Shown: positions 8,104 through 18,687, counted from the stretch's first letter. The stretch: DNA of 64,000 nucleotides from Photobacterium atrarenae (GCF_024380015.1 NZ_CP101509.1:1302001-1366000); one strand, 5' to 3'. Numbers and translations: made by a program. Notes: a model not told the origin generated them from the sequence alone.

Positions 8104-9195
8104 ATGATAAGACCAGCCCACAGCAAGAGGTTTCCCGTGTTCACTGCTTGGATAGAACAATGGCTGACGCTAAAGTCAGATGATGAACGCTACAAAGATT
8201 ACTCCTTTTTAATTATGGCGCTGTTGGTCCTGGTCCTGACCAATGCGTACTTCCTGTACTACAACATCTTTGTCGTTCCCAACACCTTCATGCGTCATAC
8301 AATGTCGGTTGCAACTCTCTCATGCTTGGTCAGTTTGTGGCTGATGAAAGGTCGGCGAGCACCGACAGCGGCGGCATTGATTATGCAGTTGGACATCACG
8401 TTTTCGAGTTTTTTCTTGGTGTTGGCAGCGGGACACCACGAGTTTGCACTGGCCTTTATGTTTTTAACACCTGTGGTTTCGATGTTTATTCTGGGTTACA
8501 AAAGAGGAGCCTGGTTTAGTTTGGCCACCTTTATCGGAACCGCGGCCTTTACCCTATCGACCATGGACACCTGGGGCGCTGCGCGCTTTGAGCCAATTAG
8601 CTTTATTCATTTTACGGCAGTTTATCTGTTTCTGTTTATTGTCGGTTTTTTTTATGACTCGAGCCGCCGCCAGACTTTAGCTGCCTTGCGGGAGTCGAAT
8701 CAAAAACTGCAAGCTTTGGCGACGCAAGACCCTTTAACAGGATTAGTCAATCGACGCTACCTTGATGATTATTTGCTTGACTCCAAAACTATACGCTGGA
8801 TAGCTATTATTGATGTGGACGACTTCAAGCAGGTCAACGATGTTTTCGGCCACCATGTCGGCGACTCCGTGCTATCTACCGTGGCCCGTTGCCTCGAGCA
8901 CGTTGCGCACTCCGGTGATGTGGTTGGGCGTTGGGGGGGAGAGGAGTTTTTGTTTTCCATCAATGAAATGGATGCTTTCAAGGCCCAGAAAAAAGTGGCT
9001 GACTTATTGCGGCAAGTATCGGCGCATGATTTCGGTATCGGACGTCCTGTGACCGTCAGTATCGGTTTGGCGCTTCATCAGCCAGGGCAGCATAGAAGTG
9101 CGCTGTTGCTCGCTGATGAAGCGCTGTACCGGGCGAAAGCCTCAGGCAAAAACCAGTTCTGCCTTGCGAATGACAAGTTCGATTACGCAATATGA
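8104..9195 (+). CDS. Membrane-anchored diguanylate cyclase (GGDEF)
   Basis: A 363-residue protein with about six membrane helices in the first 190 residues and a C-terminal GGDEF domain. The cyclase domain shows DPLTGLVNRRYL, the metal-binding IDVDDFKQVND and an intact catalytic RWGGEEF motif, so it should make c-di-GMP from two GTP. The residues just before the motif (HSGD) do not form an RxxD inhibitory site, so product inhibition through the I-site is unlikely. The membrane region probably senses a signal, but I do not recognise a named MASE domain with certainty. Its 3' end overlaps the convergent amide hydrolase gene by 13 nt. Confidence 0.9.
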   Translation: MIRPAHSKRFPVFTAWIEQWLTLKSDDERYKDYSFLIMALLVLVLTNAYFLYYNIFVVPNTFMRHTMSVATLSCLVSLWLMKGRRAPTAAALIMQLDITFSSFFLVLAAGHHEFALAFMFLTPVVSMFILGYKRGAWFSLATFIGTAAFTLSTMDTWGAARFEPISFIHFTAVYLFLFIVGFFYDSSRRQTLAALRESNQKLQALATQDPLTGLVNRRYLDDYLLDSKTIRWIAIIDVDDFKQVNDVFGHHVGDSVLSTVARCLEHVAHSGDVVGRWGGEEFLFSINEMDAFKAQKKVADLLRQVSAHDFGIGRPVTVSIGLALHQPGQHRSALLLADEALYRAKASGKNQFCLANDKFDYAI

Positions 9196-10283
9196 AGCGG
9201 GTTGTATTTCACCGGTGTCATATCCTGCATGATATCACCCATGGTTTGGGATGCCCTGAATTGTGCGTCCAGCGTGATAGCTCGCGCTTGTTTCAGTGAT
9301 TTAGGGATCTCCACCCAAACCGTTTGAATATTATTGTTACTCTGCAGATAGTAGCGTTTGTGATGGCAATCACTGATGTTGGTCCACAAAGTAAATGAGT
9401 TAAACGTAATCCCGGCTTTTTTCTCGAGGCATTCTTCCAGGTTCATTGGATGGAGCGCTTCAAAGCCTTGCGGGACCTTGCAAGGTGAGATCATCGCGCC
9501 TACCTGGGCGACACGGTCAACGTTCTGCAGGTCCGTATTTTGTAGCATACGATAGTAACTGGCGCGTTCGAAACGCTGCACGGATGTATGCCCGCCGGGA
9601 ACTGTAAAGACCGGGGTGTTATTTAAAGTGTCGGTCTGATTCCACTGATAGCGCCAGTATGTCGCGAGTTCGAGCTGGGTCTGATAATCCGGCTCGTTGG
9701 TCATAACTGTATTCTGACGATCATGATAGATGGTCAGTTTGCCCTGATGCACTTCCAGAATGGCTGAATCCCCCCGGTGATCAGAGATCGCCGCATGCAA
9801 TTGTGCGGGCGCGTTCGGGTCTCCGGGAACATTGCTGCCGAACAGGCAAATATCAATTTCTCGGGCGGGAGAAGAAAAATAGCTCACCACTTCCTGAACA
9901 CTGGCAAACCGGTCAAGGATAAATTGTCCCCAACGCAGTACACTCAGCCCTTTTTCATTCTCGGTTAACGGGCCTTGATGAAAACTGCTATTGGTATCGT
10001 AGAGCACATTGGCGACAAGCCCTTTTTCATTCATTCCGTCACAGAAACCAAAACCGTTGTCCTGGTCACCGAGCAACGTGGCAACACTGGTGTACTTGAC
10101 CTTCCATTTCAGTACTTGGCTTTTGCATAAGCCTTCTTTTTTCCGTTCAGATTTACTCATGCCTATTGCCTGTCCACCGGCTGGAGTTAGCAACAGGGTC
10201 GCATTCAGATGAAACTCCCAATCCATGTTGCGAGCCACGGCGACGTGCTTGTTGTCAATATTGTTGAGAATGCGAGTACACAT
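9183..10283 (-). CDS. Linear amide C-N hydrolase (choloylglycine hydrolase/penicillin V acylase family)
   Basis: A 366-residue Ntn hydrolase. After removal of the initiator Met, Cys2 in MCTRIL becomes the N-terminal nucleophile, as in bile salt hydrolases and penicillin V acylases. Other family marks are the ARNMDW segment, FCDGMNEKGL and the Asn/Arg-containing central region. There is no signal peptide, so the enzyme should be cytoplasmic, whereas many Gram-negative penicillin acylase relatives are exported. Gram-negative homologues act on acyl-homoserine lactones or acylated amino acids; the substrate cannot be read from this sequence. The gene converges on the diguanylate cyclase. Confidence 0.85.
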   Translation of the reverse strand: MCTRILNNIDNKHVAVARNMDWEFHLNATLLLTPAGGQAIGMSKSERKKEGLCKSQVLKWKVKYTSVATLLGDQDNGFGFCDGMNEKGLVANVLYDTNSSFHQGPLTENEKGLSVLRWGQFILDRFASVQEVVSYFSSPAREIDICLFGSNVPGDPNAPAQLHAAISDHRGDSAILEVHQGKLTIYHDRQNTVMTNEPDYQTQLELATYWRYQWNQTDTLNNTPVFTVPGGHTSVQRFERASYYRMLQNTDLQNVDRVAQVGAMISPCKVPQGFEALHPMNLEECLEKKAGITFNSFTLWTNISDCHHKRYYLQSNNNIQTVWVEIPKSLKQARAITLDAQFRASQTMGDIMQDMTPVKYNPLHIA

Positions 10284-12729
<2,446 letters not shown>

Positions 12730-12752
12730 CGTTCAGATTGGCCTTGAGCTAT

Positions 12753-12787
12753 CAACCAGCCGCAGCTCCCGGAGCTGCGGCTGGTTG
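12753..12787. terminator. Strong palindromic hairpin between convergent genes
   Basis: A 17-bp perfect stem (12753-12769 with 12771-12787) lies just after the vibriolysin stop and before the convergent lipoprotein stop. It lacks a long T-run on either side, so it may act as a bidirectional, Rho-assisted or mRNA-stabilising terminator. Confidence 0.65.
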
Positions 12788-12828
12788 GGTTCTACGGGGC
12801 TCATGAGTGACCGGACGGACGCGATGGT

Positions 12829-13794
12829 TCAACTGGCGTCATTGCCCACCTGAAACAGTAAGACCTGCTGATCGGCCAGCCGCAGCAGATATGGGTAAGG
12901 AGAGATGCTTCCTTGTTTGACCTGAGCCTCAAACCGGGCTTTTTCTGCTTCGCTCTTAAAGTGCATATCGCCGCCCGTCCATTCATACGCCGGTTCATAG
13001 ACGTAGGTATTGGCATAGCGAGATTGCTTCAGTTGGGCTTCCAGGGCTTGGTCATAGTAAGCGTAGGAGACGACAAAATAACGATCCGCAGCTGGCACAC
13101 CCGGAATCGGTAATTGTCCTTCGATGATCTCCGGCTCATAAATAAAGCCGTGACGTCGGAGATAGCAGCTGCGCAGGTGATCCGGCGCTTCGAGGTAATC
13201 CAGATTAAACGTTTCACTGTCGAGATAGGCCTGGCACGCTGGGGTATGGTTATCCCAGATGGCAGTGAACTTGGTGATATCGCCGAATACACTGTCTTCA
13301 TACTCAAAAATTTTGTGCTCATTGCCGGGGTATGCTTTCCGGATGGCATCGGTTAGTTTTGCCTGCACCCGGGTATAGGCTGTTTCGATGGTTTCGGATT
13401 CGGAGAACGGCTCAATAAACAGGACGACGTTTGATTTGTAATGGCCAAACAGTTGATCGTATTTGCTGGTGGCGAAGAAGAAAGATGCAATATCGAGATT
13501 ACTTAACCCCTTCATGTACATCATGAAAGAAGTGAGCGCGATCAGGTTATTATGGTCAGCCATGTCGCGGTAATAATCCTTGGAAAGCGTATCCAGGTTA
13601 TTGTGACGATTGGGCTCTTTTTGGGTGCCTAAATAAAACAGCTGCATGGCGGTGCTGTATTGCTCATCGTCATCTGTCGGGATGACGGCGTCCTCTGCGG
13701 GAATGACTTCCTGTTCCAGGGCATCTGCCAGCCGGACGGTACTGCAACCGGCAAGCCAACAACAGGTGAGGAGGAGGAGAAGATTTCTGATCAT
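12829..13794 (-). CDS. Predicted lipoprotein of unknown function
   Basis: A 321-residue protein with a lipoprotein signal: MIRNLLLLLTCCWLAGC, the lipobox being LAGC with Cys17. The residues after the lipidated Cys (STVRL) do not include Asp at +2, so outer-membrane sorting is likely. The mature part is acidic and Tyr/Phe-rich, with no motif I recognise. It converges with vibriolysin but has its own direction and no partner gene, so a link to the protease is not implied. Confidence 0.75.
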   Translation of the reverse strand: MIRNLLLLLTCCWLAGCSTVRLADALEQEVIPAEDAVIPTDDDEQYSTAMQLFYLGTQKEPNRHNNLDTLSKDYYRDMADHNNLIALTSFMMYMKGLSNLDIASFFFATSKYDQLFGHYKSNVVLFIEPFSESETIETAYTRVQAKLTDAIRKAYPGNEHKIFEYEDSVFGDITKFTAIWDNHTPACQAYLDSETFNLDYLEAPDHLRSCYLRRHGFIYEPEIIEGQLPIPGVPAADRYFVVSYAYYDQALEAQLKQSRYANTYVYEPAYEWTGGDMHFKSEAEKARFEAQVKQGSISPYPYLLRLADQQVLLFQVGNDAS

Positions 13795-13996
13795 GATGTT
13801 TATTTCTTATGGTTGTTTCGGAAAAGCAGTGCAGCAGGGGGCACTTATGATAAATCCGGACGCATATTAGCTTATATATCAAAAGGTTAAAATGGCCAAG
13901 CGCTGTATTCGCTGATATGCCCATAAAATTGTGAAGATAAGCTTGAAGCTTTACAGGTAATGCTGCTGATCGTCAGTGATTGGCGCTTGTTGTGAA

Positions 13997-14029
13997 AGAG
14001 CGGCCACTTGCGAATGCAGTGGCCGCTCT
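13997..14029 (-). terminator. Terminator of the ThrRS-like gene
   Basis: A 12-bp perfect GC-rich stem (13997-14008 with 14018-14029) lies 15 bp after the stop of the ThrRS-like gene and is followed on the minus strand by a short T-rich stretch. Confidence 0.7.
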
Positions 14030-14043
14030 GGTCCCGGTACCCA

Positions 14044-15228
14044 TTATATGGCCCTGAACGCAAGCAACTGCGCGATCAACTGCGACTTCTCAATGACCGT
14101 TACGGCTTTTCCGCGGCGCAGCGCGACTTGCTCATTGCTTACCTCCTTCTCGCCGACAATCAGGATATTGGGGATCTTCAGCTGGTGAAAGCGTTTGATC
14201 TTCCGCGATACCGAGCAATTGCTGTGATCGGTCATGACCGGCAAATCGGCCGCTTTGAGCAATTCCGCCAGTGCATCGGCATACTCGGCCGCCGCTTCAT
14301 TCACCGGGGCAATGGCTGCCGGAAGCGGATGGATCCACTTCGGCAACGCGCCCTGAGTGACTTCCAGCAGCATGCCGATCCAACGTTCAATCGAGCCATA
14401 CATTGCCTGGTGCAAAATCACCGGGTGCTCGCGCTCTCCGGCAGCATTGGTGAAGGCAACCTCGAAACGGCCCGGCAGATTAAAGTCGAGCTGGATTGTC
14501 CCACATTGCCACTCACGGCCGAGACTGTCCTGCAGCGCCAGCTCAATCTTGGGCCCGTAAAAGGAGCCTTCACCGACTTGTAGTTCATAATCCATCGATT
14601 CATCCCGGCACACCTCCATCAGGATGTGTTCGGCCTGATGCCAGAGGGCTTCATCGCCCAACGCTGCTTCGGGGCGCGTTGAGATTTTCACCGCGAGCTG
14701 CTGATAGCCGTACTGGCGATACACCTGCCGGGCCCGTTCCAGGAACTGGCTGACTTCGTGTTTGACCTGAGACCAGGCGCAAAACACGTGGGCATCATCC
14801 TGCGTGAATTGGCGCAGCCGTAAGCATCCGTTCAGTGCGCCTGAGGCTTCATTGCGGTGGACTAATCCGAACTCGAACAGCTTGACGGGCAGATCCCGGT
14901 AACTGTGTACGCCGCGTTTGAACAGCAGGATATGGCCCGGGCAGGACATCGGCTTGAGGGCATAGTCCTGCTCGCCTGCCGGATCGCCGCCGAAGAACAT
15001 ATCTTCGCCGTACATCGCCAGGTGGCCGGATGTTTGCCATAACTCCTTTTTCAGGAATTGCGGTGTGCGCACTTCCTCAAAACCGTATTGCAAATAAAGC
15101 TCGCGGATATGCTGCTGAATGTCCTGAAACAGACGCCAACCGTTCGGGTGCCAGAAGATCATGCCCGGTCCCTGGGGCTCGGAGTGGAACAGGTCGAGTT
15201 GTTGTGCGATTTCACGATGCGTTTTCAT
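14044..15228 (-). CDS. Threonyl-tRNA synthetase paralogue lacking TGS and editing domains
   Basis: 394 residues against about 640 for ThrRS. It contains only the class II catalytic core and the anticodon-binding domain. The zinc ligands are kept: Cys96 (MSCPGH), His147 (DDAHVF) and His273 (ILHQAMYG). Motif 2 is RNEASG (Arg125) and motif 3 has Arg282 in GSIERWIG, so aminoacylation should work. The N-terminal TGS and Ser-tRNA editing domains are absent and the protein starts directly at the core (GMIFWHPNGW). The anticodon domain is diverged from E. coli ThrRS in the segment SNCSVSRKIKRF. An AAGGAG site precedes ATG 15228. Upstream lie a Thr-rich leader peptide and a terminator. Possible roles are a starvation-induced or inhibitor-resistant backup synthetase, or aminoacylation of a non-tRNA carrier. 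Confidence 0.9.
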   Translation of the reverse strand: MKTHREIAQQLDLFHSEPQGPGMIFWHPNGWRLFQDIQQHIRELYLQYGFEEVRTPQFLKKELWQTSGHLAMYGEDMFFGGDPAGEQDYALKPMSCPGHILLFKRGVHSYRDLPVKLFEFGLVHRNEASGALNGCLRLRQFTQDDAHVFCAWSQVKHEVSQFLERARQVYRQYGYQQLAVKISTRPEAALGDEALWHQAEHILMEVCRDESMDYELQVGEGSFYGPKIELALQDSLGREWQCGTIQLDFNLPGRFEVAFTNAAGEREHPVILHQAMYGSIERWIGMLLEVTQGALPKWIHPLPAAIAPVNEAAAEYADALAELLKAADLPVMTDHSNCSVSRKIKRFHQLKIPNILIVGEKEVSNEQVALRRGKAVTVIEKSQLIAQLLAFRAI

Positions 15229-15275
15229 AAAGGTCTCCTTGGATTGTGAGACTCTGAGCGAAACGCAGGAAGCGG

Positions 15276-15311
15276 ATATAGAAAACCCTCTGGCGAATCG
15301 CTCAGAGGGTT
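15276..15311 (-). terminator. Attenuator terminator in the leader of the ThrRS-like gene
   Basis: Read on the minus strand, a 9-bp stem (15303-15311 with 15284-15292) is followed by TTCTATA, giving TTTTCTAT at the 3' side of the hairpin. It lies between the leader peptide stop (15331) and the synthetase start (15228). An alternative 10-bp pairing joins its left arm (CTCTGAGCGA) with TCGCTCAGAG at about 15252-15261 near the ribosome site, which would compete with the terminator. Confidence 0.75.
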
Positions 15312-15330
15312 GAAGAAAAAGAACTCGAAC

Positions 15331-15417
15331 CTACCCCCCGAACAACCTGGTGGTTTCGGTGGTGGTGGTTTGCTGGATCGGCATCGCCGATTGTCGGTTC
15401 GAGATATTTTTCATCAT
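15331..15417 (-). CDS. Threonine-rich leader peptide (attenuator) of the ThrRS-like gene
   Basis: A 28-codon open frame from ATG 15417 to TAG 15331 encodes a peptide whose second half reads QQTTTTETTRLFGG. All six Thr codons are ACC, four in a row then two after one Glu. It is followed by an intrinsic terminator and then the ThrRS-like gene. The early leader bases CTCGAACC are perfectly complementary to GGTTCGAG immediately after the leader stop codon, giving a 1:2 pause hairpin as in amino-acid operon leaders. Low charged tRNA-Thr should stall ribosomes on the ACC run and favour read-through. No good ribosome site precedes the ATG; a promoter positioned for a nearly leaderless transcript is described separately. 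Confidence 0.8.
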   Translation of the reverse strand: MMKNISNRQSAMPIQQTTTTETTRLFGG

Positions 15418-15424
15418 GATCAAA

Positions 15425-15453
15425 TTAGTAACAGACTGTTTTTGAGAAGACAA
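15425..15453 (-). promoter_or_regulatory. Candidate sigma-70 promoter for the Thr leader/ThrRS unit
   Basis: On the minus strand TTGTCT (15448-15453) and TACTAA (15425-15430) are separated by 17 nt. A transcript would start about 7 nt later, essentially at the leader peptide ATG, so the leader could be translated as a leaderless or near-leaderless mRNA. Confidence 0.5.
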
Positions 15454-15463
15454 TCACTTTTTG

Positions 15464-16207
15464 TTAGCCCGCTGCGTTATTGTTGAGAATGATTTTGTCG
15501 ACCGAGCATTTACGGTCTTGCTCTAAAGCAAACCGCAGTGCATTGAAGACGTTGCGCGCCGTCATATTGCGGGGAGCACTTGCTTCTCGAAGCTCGTGCC
15601 AATCGGCTTCATTAAGCGGTGAGGGATTATCGAAATCATTGGGATAAATCGCGATCACCCGGATCCCTTTCACTCTTAACCGCGTCCGCAATCGGTCGGC
15701 AAAGGTCGACTGTGCTGCTTTTGCCGCGCTAAACGCATCGTTGCTGGTGGGATGGCCGTCATTGGGCAGGCTTGCCGTGCTGTTGATAAAGACGATATCG
15801 GCCGCGTCGGATTTTTCAATCAATGGTAACAAATGTTTGGTGAGCAACATGCTGCCGGTTGCGGTTGAGTTCATGGTTTGCAGGATATCCAGATCGTCAC
15901 TGCCTAAGAACGATTTGGGCGGCCAGTAGGACGCATTGTTGATCAGCAGATCGATTGTGGTGCGTTGCTCGCGCAGTTGTGAGGTGAGCGCGGCAATCTG
16001 CTCCGGCTGGGTGATATCGAGTGGATAACACTGGATCTGGCAATGGGGCGAGACACGGTGAACCAAGGCGGCTGTTTGCTCCGCCTTTGCTTGTGTTCGG
16101 GCCGTGAGGATTAAGTTGGCCTGCGCTTTAGCAAACTGAATGGCGAGGGTTTGGCCAAAATCGGGGCTCGCCCCGGTGATTAAAACTGTTTTATTGTGGT
16201 AGTTCAT
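15464..16207 (-). CDS. SDR-family oxidoreductase with Phe in place of catalytic Tyr
   Basis: A 247-residue Rossmann-fold short-chain dehydrogenase. Visible are the nucleotide-binding TGASPDFG, NNAS at 90-93 and the catalytic Ser143 in INSTAS. The usual YxxxK is FSAAK: Phe159 replaces the catalytic Tyr and Lys163 is kept. Loss of the proton-donating Tyr normally cripples dehydrogenase activity, so it may be a regulator or binding protein, or may use another donor. It lies upstream of the Thr leader in the same direction, with a 46-bp gap containing the leader promoter. Confidence 0.85.
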   Translation of the reverse strand: MNYHNKTVLITGASPDFGQTLAIQFAKAQANLILTARTQAKAEQTAALVHRVSPHCQIQCYPLDITQPEQIAALTSQLREQRTTIDLLINNASYWPPKSFLGSDDLDILQTMNSTATGSMLLTKHLLPLIEKSDAADIVFINSTASLPNDGHPTSNDAFSAAKAAQSTFADRLRTRLRVKGIRVIAIYPNDFDNPSPLNEADWHELREASAPRNMTARNVFNALRFALEQDRKCSVDKIILNNNAAG

Positions 16208-16318
16208 TTGATGCTCCTATTGTCCGAAATCGGGGTTGAGATCGGGTTCGGGTTGAACAAGATTTCGGCCAGGATAAAACCTCAAGCGCAGTTGAGGTAA
16301 AGTGTTTTTTCAAAAAGA

Positions 16319-16339
16319 AAAGGCCGCAATGCGGCCTTT
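16319..16339 (-). terminator. Intrinsic terminator after glcG
   Basis: Stem AAAGGCCGC/GCGGCCTTT (16319-16327 with 16331-16339), loop 3 nt, followed on the minus strand by TCTTTTTG. It ends transcription of the GlcG-like gene that stops at 16387. Confidence 0.85.
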
Positions 16340-16386
16340 GTCATGCTCTCGGTGTGGTTTCCCTGACGTGGCGGGAATGGTCAGTG

Positions 16387-16824
16387 TCAGGCGGCGAACT
16401 CATCGCTGAACAGATCGGCAAATCCGATGCCGTTGAGGGCACAACGTTCGTCGATATCCGACAGATCCCCGCTCACGCCCACGGCCCCGACGACATTTTG
16501 CTGGGCATCGCGGATCAACAGGCCGCCGGGCACAGGGACCATGTTGCCGTGGGCGAGCACGTTCACGGCAGAAATAAACGCGGGACGAGCGTCTGCATCT
16601 TGCGCCAGTTTTCTCGATGAACACCCCAGGGCCAGAGCGCCCCAGGCTTTCGCGATGGCGATGTCCGGACGCATCATACTGGCACCATCCTGGCGTTGCA
16701 GCGAGATGAGTTTTCCGCCGCTGTCGAGTACTGCGACAGTGAGCGGGGCCGTGTTCGACTGGATACCCGCCTCAAAGGTGCCATGCGTGATGGCTAGCGC
16801 TTGTTGTAGACTTAAACTTCCCAT
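16387..16824 (-). CDS. glcG: GlcG/HbpS family heme-binding-like protein
   Basis: A 145-residue protein of the GlcG/HbpS (DUF336) family with the hallmark AVLDSGGKLISLQRQDGA, MVPVPGGLLIRD and GAVGVSG segments. Family members bind heme or small ligands and are often encoded beside glyoxylate and glycolate genes, which fits malate synthase and glyoxylate carboligase next door. There is no signal peptide. It reads in the same direction as aceB (17011-18636) but is separated from it by a 163-bp palindromic repeat, so it may have its own promoter. Function beyond the family name is not established. Confidence 0.85.
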   Translation of the reverse strand: MGSLSLQQALAITHGTFEAGIQSNTAPLTVAVLDSGGKLISLQRQDGASMMRPDIAIAKAWGALALGCSSRKLAQDADARPAFISAVNVLAHGNMVPVPGGLLIRDAQQNVVGAVGVSGDLSDIDERCALNGIGFADLFSDEFAA

Positions 16825-16848
16825 GTTTACTCCTGATTTCTGTTAATT

Positions 16849-17011
16849 ATACCAATCACAGTAAGTAAATGATTAGAAACTAGCGTAGGAAAAACGCTTG
16901 AGAACAAGGCAGAATTTTTTGATAAGTAGTTATTCTACAATCAAAAATTCTAACGCAGTTAGCGAGCGTTTTAACAAGCTAGGATGACCAGTTACTCACT
17001 ACGATTGGTAT
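16849..17011. repeat. MITE-like palindromic repeat, copy 1
   Basis: A 163-bp element with terminal inverted repeats ATACCAATC ... GATTGGTAT and a strongly palindromic interior (for example AGAATTTTTGAT pairing with ATCAAAAAATTCT in the reverse sense). Its reverse complement matches the copy at 33874-34035 almost base for base. It sits directly against the stop codon of aceB: its terminal base is the last base of that TGA on the minus strand. The size, inverted termini and intergenic location fit a non-autonomous mobile repeat. Confidence 0.85.
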
Positions 17012-18636
17012 CAAGCTGCTCCTTGCAGCAGCGCATAACTGGGTAGAGTCAGGAAGTTGGCGAAGGCGTCAGCTGTGGACAGTTTATAAAAAAGGTCAGC
17101 GGTTTCTTTAAACCGACCCGCAGCATAACGCGTATCACCAACTTCCTGTTTTATGGTCTCCAGCTCCTGATAGAGCCAGGTCTGAAAGAGTTCCGCCGTA
17201 AAGCGTTGCCCGTCATCGAGCGTGATCCCGTGATGGATCCACTGCCAGATGTTGGCGCGGGAGATCTCCGCGGTGGCAGCATCTTCCATCAGGCCGTAAA
17301 TCGGCACACAACCCATGCCCTGGATCCAGGCTTCGATGTAATAGAGCGCAATCCGGATGTTTTTCCGCACCCCGGCTTCATCGCGGGTGCCGGGGCAGGG
17401 TTGCAGCAGCAACTCGGCGGGGATCGGATGCGTCGGGCTCTGGAAGTTCAGCTGGTTGGGCTGACCGTCCAGGTATTGGTTAAAGACAGACATCGCCAGA
17501 TCGACCAAAGCAGGGTGGGCGACCCAAGTGCCGTCATGGCCGTTGCGCGCTTCCCGCGCCTTGTCTTCAATGACCTTGGCGGTGACCTTTTCCATCTCGG
17601 CCGGATCTTTGGCCGGAATAAAGGCAGACATGCCGCCCATCGCCAGGGCGCCGCGGGCGTGGCAGGTGCGCACCAGTAACTGGCTGTAGGCATTGAGGAA
17701 CGGCTGATCCATCCCGATCCCATGGCGATCGGGCAGGATCCGATCGGGATGCTTCTTCAACGTTTTGATGTAGCTGAAAATATAGTCCCAGCGGCCGCAG
17801 TTCATCGCCACGATGTGATCTTTCATCGCATACAGCATCTCTTCCATCTGGAATACGGCGGGCAGGGTTTCGATCAGCACCGTGGCCCGGATCGTCCCGC
17901 GCGCAACGTCAAAATGATCTTCGGTAAAGCGGAACACATCGTCCCACCACTGCGCCTCTTCCATGCTTTCCAGTTTCGGAATGTAGTAGTACACCCCGAG
18001 ACCTTGCTCGGCACGGGCTTGGTAGTTGTGAAAAAAGTACAGCGCGAAGTCCATCAGGCAACCCGGGATCGGCTGACCATTGAACGTGATTGATTGCTCC
18101 GGCAGGTGCAGGCCTCGCGGGCGGGCAATCAAAAGGGCAGGGTCGTCATTCAGCGTATAGTGTTTATTTTTTTGTTTATCGTGAAAGCTGATCGTTCCCC
18201 GGTTGGCATCGCGCAGATTGATTTGCCCTTCAACCATATTTTCCCAGGTTGGCGAAGAGGCATCTTCAAAGCAGCACATGAAGACCTTGGCGCCGGAATT
18301 GAGCGCATTGATCACCATTTTGCGATCAACCGGTCCGGTAATTTCCACCCGACGATCCTGCAATGCTGGCGGAATGGGGGCAACCTGCCAGCTTTTGTCG
18401 TTGCGAATGGCTTGGGTATCTTCACGAAAGTCCGGTAGCGCTCCGGCATCAAAGCGCTGTTGCTTGCGATCGCGCTCAGCCAGCAGGCCATTGCGACGTT
18501 CACCGAATTCACTGACCAGCTTCCCTAAGAAGTCCAGCGCCTCCGGCGACAGAATCGCTTGATATTCCTCGTTGTGGGTCGATCCCCGTACTGCTAAACA
18601 GGCACCCGGTGCCTTGTCTGTCTCTGGTGTAAGCAT
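17011..18636 (-). CDS. aceB: Malate synthase A
   Basis: A 541-residue malate synthase A, the normal length. It condenses glyoxylate with acetyl-CoA to malate. Motifs include the N-terminal EITGPVDRKMVINALNSGA, the Mg-binding/catalytic FEDASSPTWEN and ETLPAVFQMEEMLY, and the C-terminal GVRKNIRIALYYIEAWIQG. An AAAAGGAG ribosome site precedes ATG 18636. It is divergent from gcl, and the shared 316-bp region carries two TTGTRYACAA palindromes, so both outlets of glyoxylate are likely co-regulated. No isocitrate lyase is adjacent, consistent with a role in disposing of purine-derived glyoxylate. Confidence 0.95.
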   Translation of the reverse strand: MLTPETDKAPGACLAVRGSTHNEEYQAILSPEALDFLGKLVSEFGERRNGLLAERDRKQQRFDAGALPDFREDTQAIRNDKSWQVAPIPPALQDRRVEITGPVDRKMVINALNSGAKVFMCCFEDASSPTWENMVEGQINLRDANRGTISFHDKQKNKHYTLNDDPALLIARPRGLHLPEQSITFNGQPIPGCLMDFALYFFHNYQARAEQGLGVYYYIPKLESMEEAQWWDDVFRFTEDHFDVARGTIRATVLIETLPAVFQMEEMLYAMKDHIVAMNCGRWDYIFSYIKTLKKHPDRILPDRHGIGMDQPFLNAYSQLLVRTCHARGALAMGGMSAFIPAKDPAEMEKVTAKVIEDKAREARNGHDGTWVAHPALVDLAMSVFNQYLDGQPNQLNFQSPTHPIPAELLLQPCPGTRDEAGVRKNIRIALYYIEAWIQGMGCVPIYGLMEDAATAEISRANIWQWIHHGITLDDGQRFTAELFQTWLYQELETIKQEVGDTRYAAGRFKETADLFYKLSTADAFANFLTLPSYALLQGAA

Positions 18637-18671
18637 GTGTATGTCGTCTCCTTTTGAACAATATCTTACGA

Positions 18672-18687
18672 TTTTGTGTACAAAAAA
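18672..18687. promoter_or_regulatory. Operator-like palindrome upstream of aceB
   Basis: TTTTGTGTACAAAAAA, containing TTGTGTACAA (18674-18683), fits the recurring TTGTRYACAA palindrome. It lies 36 bp upstream of the aceB start. Confidence 0.65.
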
